From Corbicula japonica (lineage: Eukaryota > Mollusca > Bivalvia > Venerida > Cyrenidae): a stretch of DNA of 64,000 nucleotides. The notes below the pieces were generated by a model. The model ran no database searches, had not been told where the DNA came from, and saw nothing but the letters and a program-made list of their open reading frames with translations. Location: the NCBI GenBank assembly GCA_038501625.1, contig JAZAYU010000942.1, forward strand, positions 54,014 through 118,013. Direction: 5' to 3'. The number at the start of each line of letters is the position of its first letter. The stretch's first letter is position 1. Both the position numbers and the translations under genes were made by a program. Below, one piece after another: positions 1-11,767 of the stretch.

Positions 1-1261
1 TCTGTTTCTCATATTTAGAATATTTTCGTCATAAAATATTTATCTACGTAGTAATATGCATGTACAAATTTAAACGTAAAATATCTTAAAACAAAAAAAA
101 AAAGAAAACTAATAACTTACGAAATTCTGTCATGGACTTGTAAACAAAACTGAAAACATAATATTTATATAACTCCATGTTTCCACCCGTAAAGATCTCT
201 AAGTCTTATGTGTTATTTGTTCACAAACTGTGCGACATTACTTCTTATCGGTTGTCAAGAGGAATAAGCGAACTGGGGTAACCATATTTGGGCATAAAAT
301 GTAACAAATATATTTATAAACCGTTTCCTTCCATAAATTATAAAAAGAGAAACTAGAATGATTAACCGTTTAAACGATTTGTACGCGAAATACTTCCAAA
401 CATTACAAAAGGCAAAAATACGCGAAAAATCAATCAAAGGATACATTATCATTGCCGGTCAGATTTTAGATAGAAATACCTCTTTTGTGCTTGTATAACG
501 TGTGCATGATCAGTCCAAAACAATAATATTCTAATTAAAAAGCACATCTTTAAACAGCACACTTTTAAAGAAACAAATAACCGTTTACAAATACGAGAAA
601 TAAGGAATTCTTGTGAAATGTATCCCTAAACCTCATGCATGTGCCAGGAAAAATATTACATTTGGTCATTTAAAATGATGTTTGTGTTGTTTAGGTTTTG
701 TGAATTTATGTAAATAGAATATTAGGGAATTCTTATGCCTGGTATTTTTTCTTTACTGTTTCAACATGTCTTAACATATTTAAAATAAAGATACAATAAT
801 ATCATTCATTTGTGCCAAGTTTTATTGAACGTCATTTTGCTTTAAGAGATTTTTATATTTGTTTTATAGCGAGATGCTGGGGATTTAAACCAGGATTCTG
901 GGTGCATTAAACTCACATTGCACGTCCCAGCAGCTTGCTTTTCAACAAACTTTTTTTGGTGAATAAGAGGTATACAGTTAAATGTATTAATATTGTAAGA
1001 CATATAGTAATATATTTTCCATTTCGACTAGTTTGTTGATTCGATCATATTTATTTAAAATATTTTTTAATCTAATTGACATGTAAATTTACGTATAAAC
1101 ATACGCCGAACTTTTCCCCAAATTTTCCTCATCTTAGAAAAACCCAACTATTTTCTGGACGAATGATGGGTCATAATATATTATTACTATGTAACTATTA
1201 CTTGATTATATTTACTATAGTACAATTAGGCCGGCGCTAGCGAATGCTGAGAACCATGTGG
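1..1261. other. AT-rich flank with decayed repeats
   Basis: No gene is seen. The only recognisable content is a degraded partial copy (about 640-870) of the right half of the TTAA MITE found intact at 47515-48203, followed at about 868-935 by sequence resembling the 3' untranslated region of the Naiad elements at the right end of the window. Short reading frames here have no recognisable domains. Confidence 0.5.
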
Positions 1262-1907
1262 CCCGGCTTTGGCATAGTATAAAGTATGGAGTGGAGTCTT
1301 GGAGTGGAGTCTTGGAGTGGAGTCTGGAGTCTGACCTTGGAGCTGAATTTTGAGCTGAATTTTTGGAGTGAAATTTTGGAGTGACCTTGAAATCGATTTT
1401 TAATAGAGTGAATCCAGACTGGAAACGCATCGTTGGAATTGTTTCATTGGTCTATTACTTCTTGTGATAATAATGTTATGTTTATTCATGTCGCTGAATA
1501 ATTTATTTTTAACATTCCAAGAAATCCCCACATCAAACTTCCACCTTTCAGTTTCTACACAGCTGTCCTGAAATGCCCTTTATTTGACCACATGACCCTA
1601 TTAACATTCTCTAATTGCAGTAGTTCGAAGCAGGCCAGGCGATTATTTATTCAACAAGGTTTATCTGTTATCATGCAGTAGAATTGCAGATGATACTTAA
1701 TAATGTACATGTGTACTGTGGTGGCATTTAGTGAACATCTCTTAATGCATGTATCAATAAATTGACTGTTTTATCAAAGATTATGATAGAAAGTTTCCGA
1801 AAAAAAAATTGATAAAATAAAAAAAATGTATAATTAGGGTATATGTATATGCGATAAATACACGGGCCTTATGTTATCAAATCCAATATTTTAACAGTTA
1901 ATAAACC

Positions 1908-2132
1908 TTTCCCACCATATATACGATTAAATGGCATGGACGAACAATGTAGATCCAGATCAGCATGCACATATCTGCCATCTGATAAGGATCTATACTT
2001 TTTTCTTTTTGATAGGTTATTTCTGATAAAAAAGCGAATAGTGAAGATCCTGACCAGTCATCACGGATGTACTGATTGATCTGGATTTTCACTGTTTGCA
2101 AATGTGATATATGGCGTATATATAGAGGAAAG
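1908..2132. repeat. Palindromic AGATCCAGATCAG repeat, copy 1
   Basis: A dispersed repeat of about 225 bp with inverted ends built on GTAGATCCAGATCAG and TGATCTGGAT. Related copies lie at about 57470-57690 and 58090-58360, and short fragments at about 31082-31105 and 56560-56600. It looks like a non-autonomous fold-back element with no coding capacity. Confidence 0.55.
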
Positions 2133-3798
2133 GGATAATACAATTTCTTTAAATTTAATAAGACGTTTTTAATCGATGTCTTGTTGTTATTTCTCAGAAA
2201 TTTTAGCATTTTTGGCATATCTGTAGTTATTCATAAGAAAGTGTAATGGCAATGAATTTATGCAAATGAAAAACCTTAATAATATTACCTTTATTACGAT
2301 TACAGATTTCAACTATATTGGTTGTACATGTGCAAGCATATTTACATAATTTTATTATAAGTAAACGAGAACTAAGAACATCGGTCAGACTCGGATCACA
2401 CATCCTGTTTTAATTGTCTTAATTTATCAATTCAATTGATGAATTAATTATCCAGGTGATTTGTGTAAAAGTTGAAAATGTTTTTGTTTGAAAGTGGTTC
2501 CTTGTTTTAGAAATTTCTTAAAATTGGTTCCTTTGATAACATTTTAATAATTTGGAAAAATATATTCACATTTTACAATAAATATCACTTTAAATTTCAA
2601 GACTAGTTGAATCTTGATAATTTCCGTTTTTTAAATGTTCATTATAAATAACACTTTTTGCGAAAATTGCCCCATTTTAGCAGTCATTTGTATAGTCACA
2701 AAAATTATAGAAATTTTATATAAATCAGTGATTTTGTTTTTAAGGTTTAAAGTTTATAATGCAGCATTTAAAAAATAAATACAGAATTATTGGAAAACAA
2801 TCAAAAACAAACAGGCATTTTCTAAGTATTATAATATGACTGTTAAATTGAACAAAAATACCATAAACTAATGCTTAACCGTTGTACCTATGAAAAAATA
2901 ATATGATCCCCTATTAATTTGTCCCAGTCTGGGATACTTGTGGACAGTGTTTGTTTTCTTTAGGACAACTAGATATGTGATTTTTATAAATAACTGTCAA
3001 AATTCAAGAAACTTCATAACACAATGTCTGCAGAGCTTTTTTCTGTTAATTGGAGCAGAGACAGTCTCTAGGGAACTGAGATGATAGACGATGGACATTA
3101 ACTCTTGGTGTACCTTTAATCATTATTCAACAATTAGACTGAACTTAAGCTTTAGCAATAAAACATCTGTTCTAAGGTGGATTCAAGGTGTTCTTATCGA
3201 ATGGGAATTTTTACAGCTTTAATAAAACATTTAATAAAGCAAACCTGTGATTAATACAAATGTATTACAACAATTGTTTATATTAAAATAATTAATTATC
3301 ATTTGTTAGTATAAAGTTGTACTTTCATTTCAATAAAACTACTGTGATGCAATATGAATACATGAAGGATCTCAAACCTTGAAGTATGCAATATATATAT
3401 TAGCATGCTGATCATGTATAATCAAGTTATTTACTTTTATGCAAACCAGTTGGAAAATCAATTGATGGAAACAACTTAAAATGGCCAACATTAATGACAT
3501 TAAATATTCAGATTTGTTTCTTGCACAACAAATGTTTTGTTGGGTATGTCTCCTCCAAATCAATAGGTCAATAATGGTTCAAACAATGTTCTCTCTATGC
3601 TCCTGCCAGTGATACTGCTCAGTTATATGACATGCTAAATGGGCAGTTCAAGGCACTATGACAGCCCAAGAGAATTTCAAGAAAAACAATGATCTAATCT
3701 TGACACTTATGGGTTCCTGCCATAACAAGGTCGACTCATTACAAAAAGTGCAGGTGCATCCATATTTTGTGACAGATGTCATGGGATGTAAGAATAAT

Positions 3799-4172
3799 AA
3801 ACTGTAAAACGCATTAATTTCGCGTGGAGAAAATTTCGCGATTTTTATAAAAAATCACCAATTTTCATTATTCGCGTATTTATGAACTTGCAACGTCGTC
3901 AGACTCAAAATCGAAAGTATATAAGGATAATTTTTTACCGTGATCACGATTTCATAAGTAATTAAATCAAATAACTGAATTGTGGCCAAAAAGGAATTTT
4001 ATGCGGCGTTTAAAGTGATTAACAGTTCTGTTAAAGTTGCCTCTTTTCGCATAATTATCGGATATATCAAAACTCATCATATATTTGCGATATGTATGAA
4101 TTCACTAGGTAAACGATTCGCGAATATTAGCGAAAATAAAACTAACGCGAATAAAAACCAGTTCTACAGTAT
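3799..4172. mobile_element. Small MITE with CTGTAAAAC/GTTCTACAG ends
   Basis: The ends are imperfect inverted repeats. The left reads ACTGTAAAACGC, then AATTTCGCG-type sequence. The right reads CGCGAATAAAAACCAG, then TTCTACAGTA. Both sub-terminal arms are rich in TTCGCG/CGCGAA. The element lies inside the 3.6-kb foldback element. The only reading frame across it (77 codons at 3982-4215) is not recognisable. Confidence 0.5.
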
Positions 4173-4858
4173 TGTTTCTGAAAACTGTTCTTTGAACATT
4201 ACTTTTGACTTTTAAACTGATAATCATAATGAAAGAAGGCTTTAAGCCCTCGGCAGATAAAAAAATAATGACAATTATTGTTTATGATTTCAGAAAAAAT
4301 TGCTGTCAAAAAACTAGAAATTTAAAATAGTTTAAGGTATATTCTGCCCATATTGTACTCTTGAGATAAAAATACATTTTAAAAAATGAAAATACCATAC
4401 AATATTACTACTGGTATGAAGATTATTATCAAAATACAAGGGATTCTTTAATTATTTTTTGTTAAAATCTTAAAACACCGCACAGTTTTTTAACACATGC
4501 AGATCAGCAAAGTTAACATTGTGTTGCTATAAAAAAAGAAAGTGGTAATTAACTATTATTAAAGTGCAATTAAAAATATTGATCATAAATAGCTTAGAAG
4601 ACATTCGTGTGCGTACTGAAACATGCTTATTACATAAAATAATAAGTATGTTTACTATAAGATTTGAACCCATGACCGCTACAGATAAAAAAGAATATCA
4701 TTGTCATGAAAATATTTCAAAACTAAGACTAAACCAACTCCTAGGTCAGACTCCAAATTGTCACTCCAAAAATTCAGCTCCAAAATTCAGCTCCAAGGTC
4801 AGACTCCAGACTCCACTCCAAGACTCCACTCCATACTTTATACTATGCCCCCGGCTTT

Positions 4859-5355
4859 ATATATAGATCGTTGAGTAATGAACGGGAACCATGTTGTATG
4901 TACGTTAAGTTCAAGGTCAAGCTATTTATAATTGAGTATATAAATATTTTATAAATATTGAATTGAATTATCTCCCCTTTACTATAAATATAAATATATA
5001 CATGTATAGATTATATAAATAGATCGATTAGTCGATGTTTTCTTTTAATTATGCGAATTGAAAGTTTATTGTTGTAAGCAGTTATAGAAAGAGTGTACAT
5101 GTAGTAAGAGACATTGTTCAGATAGTTATTCTTGGATGATATTGAAGTTTGTGTTCTGTTTACGAATATTGGCAATCCTATGACTTGATTTTCGGCGCGT
5201 GAATGTGACCTATATTATGATGGTTCTTTGTTTACAAATGTTTTTGATGTTGAAATTGACGGTTCTAGTGGGTTTCTGTTTTACAAGAAGGCGATTTCGT
5301 GTCTATAAAGTAAATAATGATTGTATAACCATTTTTTGTAGGTCTTTTTCTGTTG
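4859..5355. other. Spacer, nothing recognised
   Basis: AT-rich sequence between two transposons. I see no exon, repeat or RNA gene in it. Confidence 0.4.
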
Positions 5356-6572
5356 TTAAGGTAAGACCTGTGTAAAAGGCACTATTAAGAATCCAACATC
5401 TGATTATATTTTCATCAACTGCTTCATACCACTGACTTGTATGCAAAATTTTAATGATTTTCACCGTGTAGTTTTTGAGATTTTTAGCTTTTTTTTATTT
5501 AAAAAAGTGAGAAAAAACGTTAAAGTATTCAAATTCTTTAATCGGTGACAAATATTTTTTGTTATTGATAAATTCAACCTTAATTTTTTTACAGTTTATC
5601 CAAATATGTTATATTTTACTAAACCAATTTAAGATATAATATATAAATACAGAATTTATCTTAAAATGACATTTTTTGACCAAAGAAATTTTAAAAAATG
5701 CATTTTTTATATTTCACGAGATTAAAATAATGAAAATTGTAGAAAATCCTGATTGGTGCAATAGGAAGGATTCACAGGTAGCCAATATGCTAAAAATAGA
5801 TTCCCTGATAAGAACTGACCTTAGCAACCGTTGCTAGTGGTACACATTTTGTATCACTTGCATGCAGTTTACTATAGATTTGCATGTGTTTAGGTATGGA
5901 TCTGCAACCAAATTCTTCTAAACAAATACTTTAGTGGGACAAAACATTGTTGCTATGGTGTTTGTAAAAGTGACTAGAGGTATGCAGACAAAGATGACAT
6001 GAAAGATGTATTTTTATACCCTTTCCAAACCCAAAAACAAATGAACAGAAGTGCAAAAAGTGGATACGTGCTTGTGGTCGGGAGTATTATACTATTGACA
6101 AAGTGAAATATTGGACATATATGTGCAGTAAATATCAATGGAAGTAATAATGTCCTTCTCTCCCCCAGCTTCAATGCATGCCCTGCATTTGAAAAACAAA
6201 GACAGCAACACTGAACAATATATTTAATTACTACACTTGATTAAGTATTATCTCAATTACTGGTATCAATAGCTACATAAATAATCAGGGATCTTCATTT
6301 AACAATATTGAACATAAGATCAGCCATGATACAATCATATAGATATGAAACTGCACCTGTTTCCTCTTGCTCAAGACAGGGTCTATTTAATCAATTAAAG
6401 AGACCCTGCTCAAGATTATGTAAATGTATGCTTACACTGCTTGATATGAAAATTCTATTTAGTATTATAATTTATTATTCTATAATATAACAAATACACG
6501 TCAATGATTTTGTTTTAAATATTATTAAAAGAATCAAACAACATATACAATGATACAAAACAGTCATGTTTC

Positions 6573-6782
6573 TCAACTGTAAACAATGGAAATATATAAA
6601 TTGGATGTTGCTTCCCTGTCAATTAGTTCTTGCCTTTTTCCTGACAAATTTAAACCTTGACAGTGTAACCAATGTTTTAATTCAACATTTGAATGCTCAG
6701 CAATGTCAAATGAGCGAAACTTAGCTCCAGGTACATCATTTTCTGTTAAATTTACAGCAAATATCTTATCACAAACAGCCAT
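6573..6782 (-). CDS. SAP-domain-like fragment inside the TTAA element
   Basis: A 69-codon frame starting with ATG at 6782. Residues about 32-53 (NVELKHWLHCQGLNLSGKRQ and following) match the helix-turn-helix pattern of SAP domains, the short DNA-binding motif with Leu-Lys-x-Trp-Leu, Gly-Leu and Ser-Gly-Lys. The first 30 residues have no recognisable domain. The frame ends soon after the motif and no good splice donor is visible at the expected place, so this is probably a first-exon relic of a transposon-carried or captured gene. Its position between the nested 16-bp inverted repeats argues that it belongs to the element, not to the host. It could also be chance similarity, since the match is short. 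Confidence 0.4.
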   Translation of the reverse strand: MAVCDKIFAVNLTENDVPGAKFRSFDIAEHSNVELKHWLHCQGLNLSGKRQELIDREATSNLYISIVYS

Positions 6783-7124
6783 TGTTTACATTGTGTTGTA
6801 CCACATGTGTATCACATGGTACAGATAACACTAATTGATGACGTAGTTGTGAATCCTTCCTATATACCAAACTTTACCATTTTTAACTATATACCTTAAA
6901 CAAAATTTAAACAAAATTTCAGAGAAGTTTACCGTCCAGTTTTAGAAATTTTCAAATTGATGACTTGAATAAACACTATTCTGATAGGGAAAACCCCTTT
7001 AATCTTGATTATTTTGCTTATTTTAGTTTAAATCATGAGAATTTTATATTCAATGACAGAACTACACAGGAAAAAAAGAAATATGCCAATTATTTAAGCT
7101 CTAGGCTTACAAAAAAAATTAGCT

Positions 7125-7160
7125 TCCAGTGGGATTTGAACCCTGGTCCTCTTGCATGAC
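7125..7160 (-). repeat. tRNA T-arm-like sequence (possible SINE remnant)
   Basis: On the - strand it reads CCAGGGTTCAAATCCCACTGG, a tRNA T-arm with a good B box (GGTTCAAATCC). A full tRNA cannot be folded around it and the A box is weak, so I read it as a decayed tRNA-derived SINE rather than a tRNA gene. Confidence 0.35.
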
Positions 7161-7629
7161 AGAAATCTACCCTAATTTACTACTATAATTACCTCTCTTG
7201 GATACTCTTCTGGATATAGGTATTCATTACAAAGGTCTTACCTTAAGAATAATTGTGACTCATCCCCATCCCTTTCATTCCCCCCCCCCTGGTTTACGGG
7301 ATCAAGATGATGAATATAGAAAGTTAGTATAGATTTTTCATCCTGAATGTACCAAAGGAATTGCCATGTACGTGGTAGGACAATTTTGAAAGATAATGTT
7401 GAATTTAAATAGAGCAAATTCATTTAATGTGGTTAGTGCTATGCTAATACCTTCATGAACTCTTACACCCAACATCTAACTTCTTTAAATGTCGTCCACA
7501 TATAACACGTCTGTGTTATACTTTTCTTGTTATTTTTGTTTTGGGAGGCTGTCTGTTTTTGAGTGTGGCTATACCTGGTATGCATTTTTACATTTTTATC
7601 AGATAAAGAAAAAAGTGTATACGCAGGAA

Positions 7630-7930
7630 TTATAGGCAGTGTTTCTTTTTCAAAAGATATGCGAGTGTCAGTAATTTTGAAGATTTTTTTCCCAATTAGA
7701 AAAAAGCACAGGGCTCATTACGTTCTCTTTTATAACATTAATTGCTTGCAAAAAGCTTAATTACCTGGCTATTTCTGCACGAGAGGCATTTAAATCAATA
7801 TATGAAATAATTTGATATTTTGCCCTTTAGAAATTAAATAACGGAATCTATTGCCTTGATTACATGAAAATCACTTGTTACGAAATGATTGGCTGGATTA
7901 TAGCAACAATCTTAAGAATAAAATGTACTT
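7630..7930 (-). mobile_element. Decayed Naiad retroelement fragment
   Basis: About 300 bp align by eye, with many substitutions and small gaps, to 60500-60790 of the intact Naiad, which is the linker between the CxC motif and the reverse transcriptase. Shared stretches include TGTTTCTTT, GGTGTCAATTATTTTGAA-like, TGTTCTCTTTT, ATTTCTGCACG, CCCTTTAGAAATTAAAT and a GGCxGGxTTATAGCAA segment. The orientation matches the intact copies (- strand). All frames are broken. It shows that this retroelement family has been in the genome long enough to decay. Confidence 0.65.
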
Positions 7931-8234
7931 TTTACAATTCATATATTACCGTTAGCTCTATTGCAATGCGACCTTGATATTTGTTTCCGTGCATGTATAT
8001 CTGGCAATTAATCATTATAATAATTATTGTTAAATGTAAGGATAACTTGAACCACTGTGTAAAAAAGTGAAATATGCACTATGTAAGGAATTATGAGGTT
8101 TTCAAGTCAAAAACATCATCACATTTCAGTCGACATCAGAATTTAATGTTAAATAGAAAATGTGAACAGAAAATTTTACAAAACACTGGCATTTTAAATA
8201 ATTAAATCACTTATACCTCCTAGGATTGCAAAGG

Positions 8235-8530
8235 AAAAAACTGATCGAAGAATCTGCGTATAAGGTGCGCCAAGTGTCCGTAAACACTTTTCCCGTGATT
8301 TGCCTTATTTAGTGAAGTCAATTTATTTTGACAAAATATTTAGGATAACATCAAGTCATTCGTTTGTTATAAATGTTAAATAAGAAATATCTGCAAGATA
8401 TAACCGACAAGGATTTTATCTGGTTTTCTAATGGGAACTTAATCTTTCGAAAGTACCCTTCCTTAGATTAAAAGATTTATAGTCAATCTAAATTGCAGTT
8501 AGGAGAGCTGCATTTGAAAGAAACGGTTCT
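8235..8530 (+). promoter_or_regulatory. Conserved upstream region of lectin gene copy 1
   Basis: This stretch aligns to 36622-36914 upstream of the second copy, including TTATTTTGACAAAATATT and TCGTTTGTTATAAATGTT. It is the left edge of the duplicated block and must hold the promoter and 5' leader. No TATA box or other factor site can be assigned with confidence. Confidence 0.4.
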
Positions 8531-11233
8531 ATGATGCAGACGCAAAACTGTTCCATGATATTTCTGATGTTAATTTTTAAAATACACGAAGCAAATTGTG
8601 CAAACTATTTCAGAAAATGGATACGGTGGCAAACGACGGACGTTACATTTGGTACAGCTGTAGTCCAGAAAGGATCTCTTAGCCTGCCAATGTGTCTGAG
8701 AAGATGTGAGGATACCCCGGATTGCGTCTCAGCACATGTGAATAAAGTAAGCTTAATCTGTGAGCTGTCAACCTATTATCCTCCTCACAACACACTAGCG
8801 GCTGTTCCACGGACAGGGTGGACGGTTTATTACAGAGGTATATTTTAATTACATGTACCTAGACGATATAACTTCACATTAGTGCAAAAACAGTATATTA
8901 AGTACATTCAAAATAAGAAGGAGTTATAAATGGCGATAATTCAATATAATATGAAGCACGCCGCGGGAAAAGGTACATTCGGTCATTTTTGTGTCATTTT
9001 TGTGTCATTTTTGTTGTTACTATATTTAGAAAGAACTTTCAAATTTCTATTATTTTCTCATAACAAAACAGTGATTTTGTTACACATTTTGACAATAAAA
9101 TGGTATTTTTACCGCGAATTGCATAATAATTAATGTCGTCTGCTGAACTTTATGACGTCATTTCAAGAATTGACGTTAAAAGCCCAAATGCACCTTTTCC
9201 CGTGGCGTGCCGCATATAGTTGTCGAAATATTTTAAATCGATTCCCCAAAAAGTAACAAGCCACGTTTTTTAACTTTAAAACACAATTTATACGGGTTAA
9301 TGGTAAAAAAGTTAATACTGATCAAATGTAGATAAATGTTTGACTTTTTGTTTTAATAAGTCTTTACGTTCAACTCGTTGGGATCGATGCTGCATGGAAT
9401 CTGGTTTCATTGTATTTTTGTTTACATGTTACCATATTTCCATTTTGGAACAACACGATCTGAATGAACCTAAAACTGATAACATACTTAAAAAGTCTCC
9501 CCGAAAATATAGTAATTCATGTTATCAATAAAATTACCCGTTTCTGATGTCATGCAGTGATGGTAACATATATCAGATCTATCCTTTCAACCTTTTTTAG
9601 GGGAGGGGGGTATCCCGGTTAGCTCAGTTGCTTGCGTTGCCGGAATAAGCAGGGCTAGGCGCTGCGCCGTGGCGGTGCGGGTTCGCTCCCATGTAGAGGA
9701 ATTACCATTTTATATAACACAGTATAACTCAAATTTTAAGGGCTAAGACAAGTCAAAGGCATCAGAGCTTGGATGACTTCCGTCTGGTCTGATTGTTCTG
9801 CAATGAACGCGATAGACGACAAAATTGTCGAGGATTTCAATTATCCGGCATGCATCTGTACGGGTTCGAGCAGCGAGAATTCTTCTTGGATCATGGAGTT
9901 TGAGTTTCCTGGAACAGTAATGATGGTCACTCCTTACCTTCGATTGGATCCACGACATGGTAAGTTATATTATTGTATTAAATATTTTCTTTTTCCCTGC
10001 TGCGTAGCTGTAAGTTTTAATAAACTCCCTTGATGCTAATTTCTAACAATGCAGAATTTTATCATCGTTGGTGACTGCATGTGACTGCATACTTGAACTA
10101 TCTCTTTGGGGGGATACTGTGCTGTATTTGTCTCTTAGATGGTTGGCTACGGCTTTGCCGCCGTATTTCCGTGGCGCTGGGGTTATGATACATGGCTTTG
10201 TTGAAATGTTTCCTACCAGGCACATGAAATAAACAAAATAAATGAGATAACTTAGAGAGAATTTATGAAGTATAATACTAACCTTGTTTGAAGAAGAATT
10301 TCGTGATAAACAAAGCTTGTTGCAAAAGTAGATTTACTTTGCATGCTAAGCTATGCAAAAACAACAAATATTTATCATACGTGTGATTATTAATGCTATC
10401 AGAATAGACGAATAGACACAAAGCTTATGAATATTGAATCTAATTGCATAATCATGATTTTGTGAAAGAAACAAAAGCGGTGTTATAGTAATTTGATATT
10501 TTAAGTGATTCTGCTTATTATTATTAATAAGGCTGAATTCGGGAACTTCTTCCTTTTATGTTTTATTTGTTAAATTCCAATTAATACCAAACAATTCCTT
10601 CATCAATATCATCAACCGAATACTTTTAACACATCACGCGGACTATGAATCTCTTTTTAAATACTGTGTTGATTGTATTAAGCTGCCACATATTGTCTAA
10701 AACAAGTCATGAGTATTATTTGAAAGTACCAGGACCTATTGTGTAAGACCTTTTATTAAACCTTTTTTATTACAAGCCACCATTTTTCAGTTTAAAGAAA
10801 TATACATTTTTATTTTTTCAGCAGCTCTAGTGTTTTATAGGAACTAACAATAAAATTAATTAACTTAAAGGTGTTTTTCAGATATAGATTAGGTACAGTT
10901 TAAGTTTAACACTACTCATATTATTTAACCTAGTACTGTTAAACACGGTATAGAACTAGAGGTTATTATCGCTTTCTCTTTTAGAGTATAGTTTTCCATT
11001 TTACAGTATGGAGAAACACGAACTTCCGGTTCTTGGTTTACAACTCATACGACGATGCAATGAATGGTGTAGCCGGCACCCTATGTACCGAGTACACCGG
11101 AGCGGTCATAACGTCCCTCACAAGCTTCATGTGCGGACAACAGCCCTACGGGAGAGCTCTGAAACTGCAGCACTTCTTGGCCAGAAGTGAAGCTTTTCTT
11201 CAGTTCTGTGAGATAAAAGTTTACGTTGTTTAA
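8531..11233 (+). CDS. Secreted PAN/Apple plus F-type-lectin-like protein, copy 1
   Basis: Three exons give 250 residues: 8531-8837, 9741-9959 and 11007-11233 (stop TAA), all GT-AG with phase-1 introns. Residues about 1-23 are a signal peptide with a MIFLMLIF core. Residues about 24-102 look like a PAN/Apple fold with Cys23, 55, 59, 65 and 77. Residues about 103-250 look like a galactose-binding (fucolectin, F-type lectin) fold: WSDCSAMNAIDDK near the start, a paired CxC (CICTG), an SSWIMEF strand, and the typical closing FCEIKVY. The likely role is extracellular carbohydrate recognition, as for F-type lectins in bivalve innate immunity; the ligand is unknown. The canonical His/Arg sugar-binding triad is not obvious, so binding is unproven. 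ATG8531 is chosen because copy 2 keeps it and upstream codons differ. The exon-2 acceptor has a weak pyrimidine tract; AG at 9751 is an in-frame alternative. Confidence 0.75.
8953..9213. mobile_element. 261-bp MITE in intron 1 of lectin copy 1
   Basis: Inverted ends read GCACGCCGCGGGAAAAGG (left) and the complement of GGCACGCCACGGGAAAAGG (right). The paralogous site near 37334 is empty and reads ATAATATAGTTGTCG straight through, which fixes the insertion and suggests an AT or ATAT target duplication. It contains a perfect CRE palindrome TGACGTCA at 9153-9160. There is no coding capacity. Confidence 0.65.
9612..9700 (+). repeat. tRNA-derived SINE-like sequence, copy 1
   Basis: It has a near-consensus pol III A box (TTAGCTCAGTTG, 9619-9630) and a B box (GGTTCGCTCCC, 9680-9690) at tRNA-like spacing. 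The acceptor and anticodon stems do not pair well, so this is a tRNA-derived repeat rather than a functional tRNA. It sits about 40 bp before exon 2 of the lectin gene in both duplicated modules, so the insertion predates the duplication. Confidence 0.5.
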
Positions 11234-11767
11234 GTATAAACTGAACATACTATAATATACGTGACGCTTACATTTTCGGACAATTTTAAATAACTACTTT
11301 CTTTTTTTAAATTTAAAATTGTATCATTGACTCCCTTGAAAATAATACTTACTGTCAATTTTCCCTTATGAGAGAGATTATAAAGCTATAAAGTTTACCG
11401 TCGTGTTTTGGGTCGGCAGATCCGCAGTTATCAAATTTTAAACCGGTTTTCTTACTCTTGTTATTGCCAACAGTTACTGGCTAAGCAATATTCAATCTTC
11501 TAGATTGTCAAGAAGACAAAAAAATGTAATATTCATAAGAGTATTTCTGGACAAATACTGAGAATCCACTATTTTTACAACGCTTTCTACTGCGAAAATA
11601 CGACAGCTGTATAACTCAGTGATGTGAGAAAGATTTATTTGTTTTATTTATATGGATATGTACTAATTGTCATGTACTTTGTATCTTTCAATGTTTGATA
11701 ATGTATATTGTAAGAATTAAACTCGAAGACGTTGCATCATGATGATGCAGAAAACATTGCTAAAGAT

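Larger units (their letters stand above)
1271..4849. mobile_element. Foldback/Mutator-like non-autonomous DNA transposon
   Basis: The ends are long inverted repeats of about 120 bp. The left arm starts GGCATAGTATAAAGTATGG at 1271 and the right arm is its reverse complement ending at 4849. Both arms contain tandem GGAGTGGAGTCTT-type subrepeats, and the left arm has one extra unit. The element is flanked by a perfect 9-bp direct repeat CCCGGCTTT (1262-1270 and 4850-4858), which is the target-site duplication length of Mutator-like elements and some foldback elements. No transposase reading frame is visible in its 3.6 kb, so it would move only with help. It contains at least two nested repeats (1908-2132 and 3799-4172). 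Confidence 0.75.
5360..7242. mobile_element. 1.9-kb TTAA-flanked DNA transposon relic
   Basis: The ends are inverted GGTAAGACCT(G/T)TGTAA repeats, each bordered by TTAA (5356-5359 and 7243-7246), the target duplication of piggyBac-type and Kolobok-type transposons. A perfect 16-bp inverted repeat ATAGGAAGGATTCACA (5761-5776) and its complement (6848-6863) lies inside and may mark a nested element. The interior carries a SAP-like reading frame on the - strand at 6573-6782 but no visible transposase. Confidence 0.55.

Noticed and set aside
4564..4866. 100-codon frame on the + strand
   Set aside because: Its second half is the inverted-repeat arm of the 3.6-kb foldback element and the rest has no recognisable domain.
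9153..9160. CRE site as a stand-alone regulatory feature
   Set aside because: It is an 8-bp palindrome inside a MITE with no evidence of use; kept only as part of the MITE description.
9612..9700. Functional tRNA gene
   Set aside because: A and B boxes are present but the acceptor and anticodon stems do not pair and the paralogous copy has lost the B box, so it is a tRNA-derived repeat.
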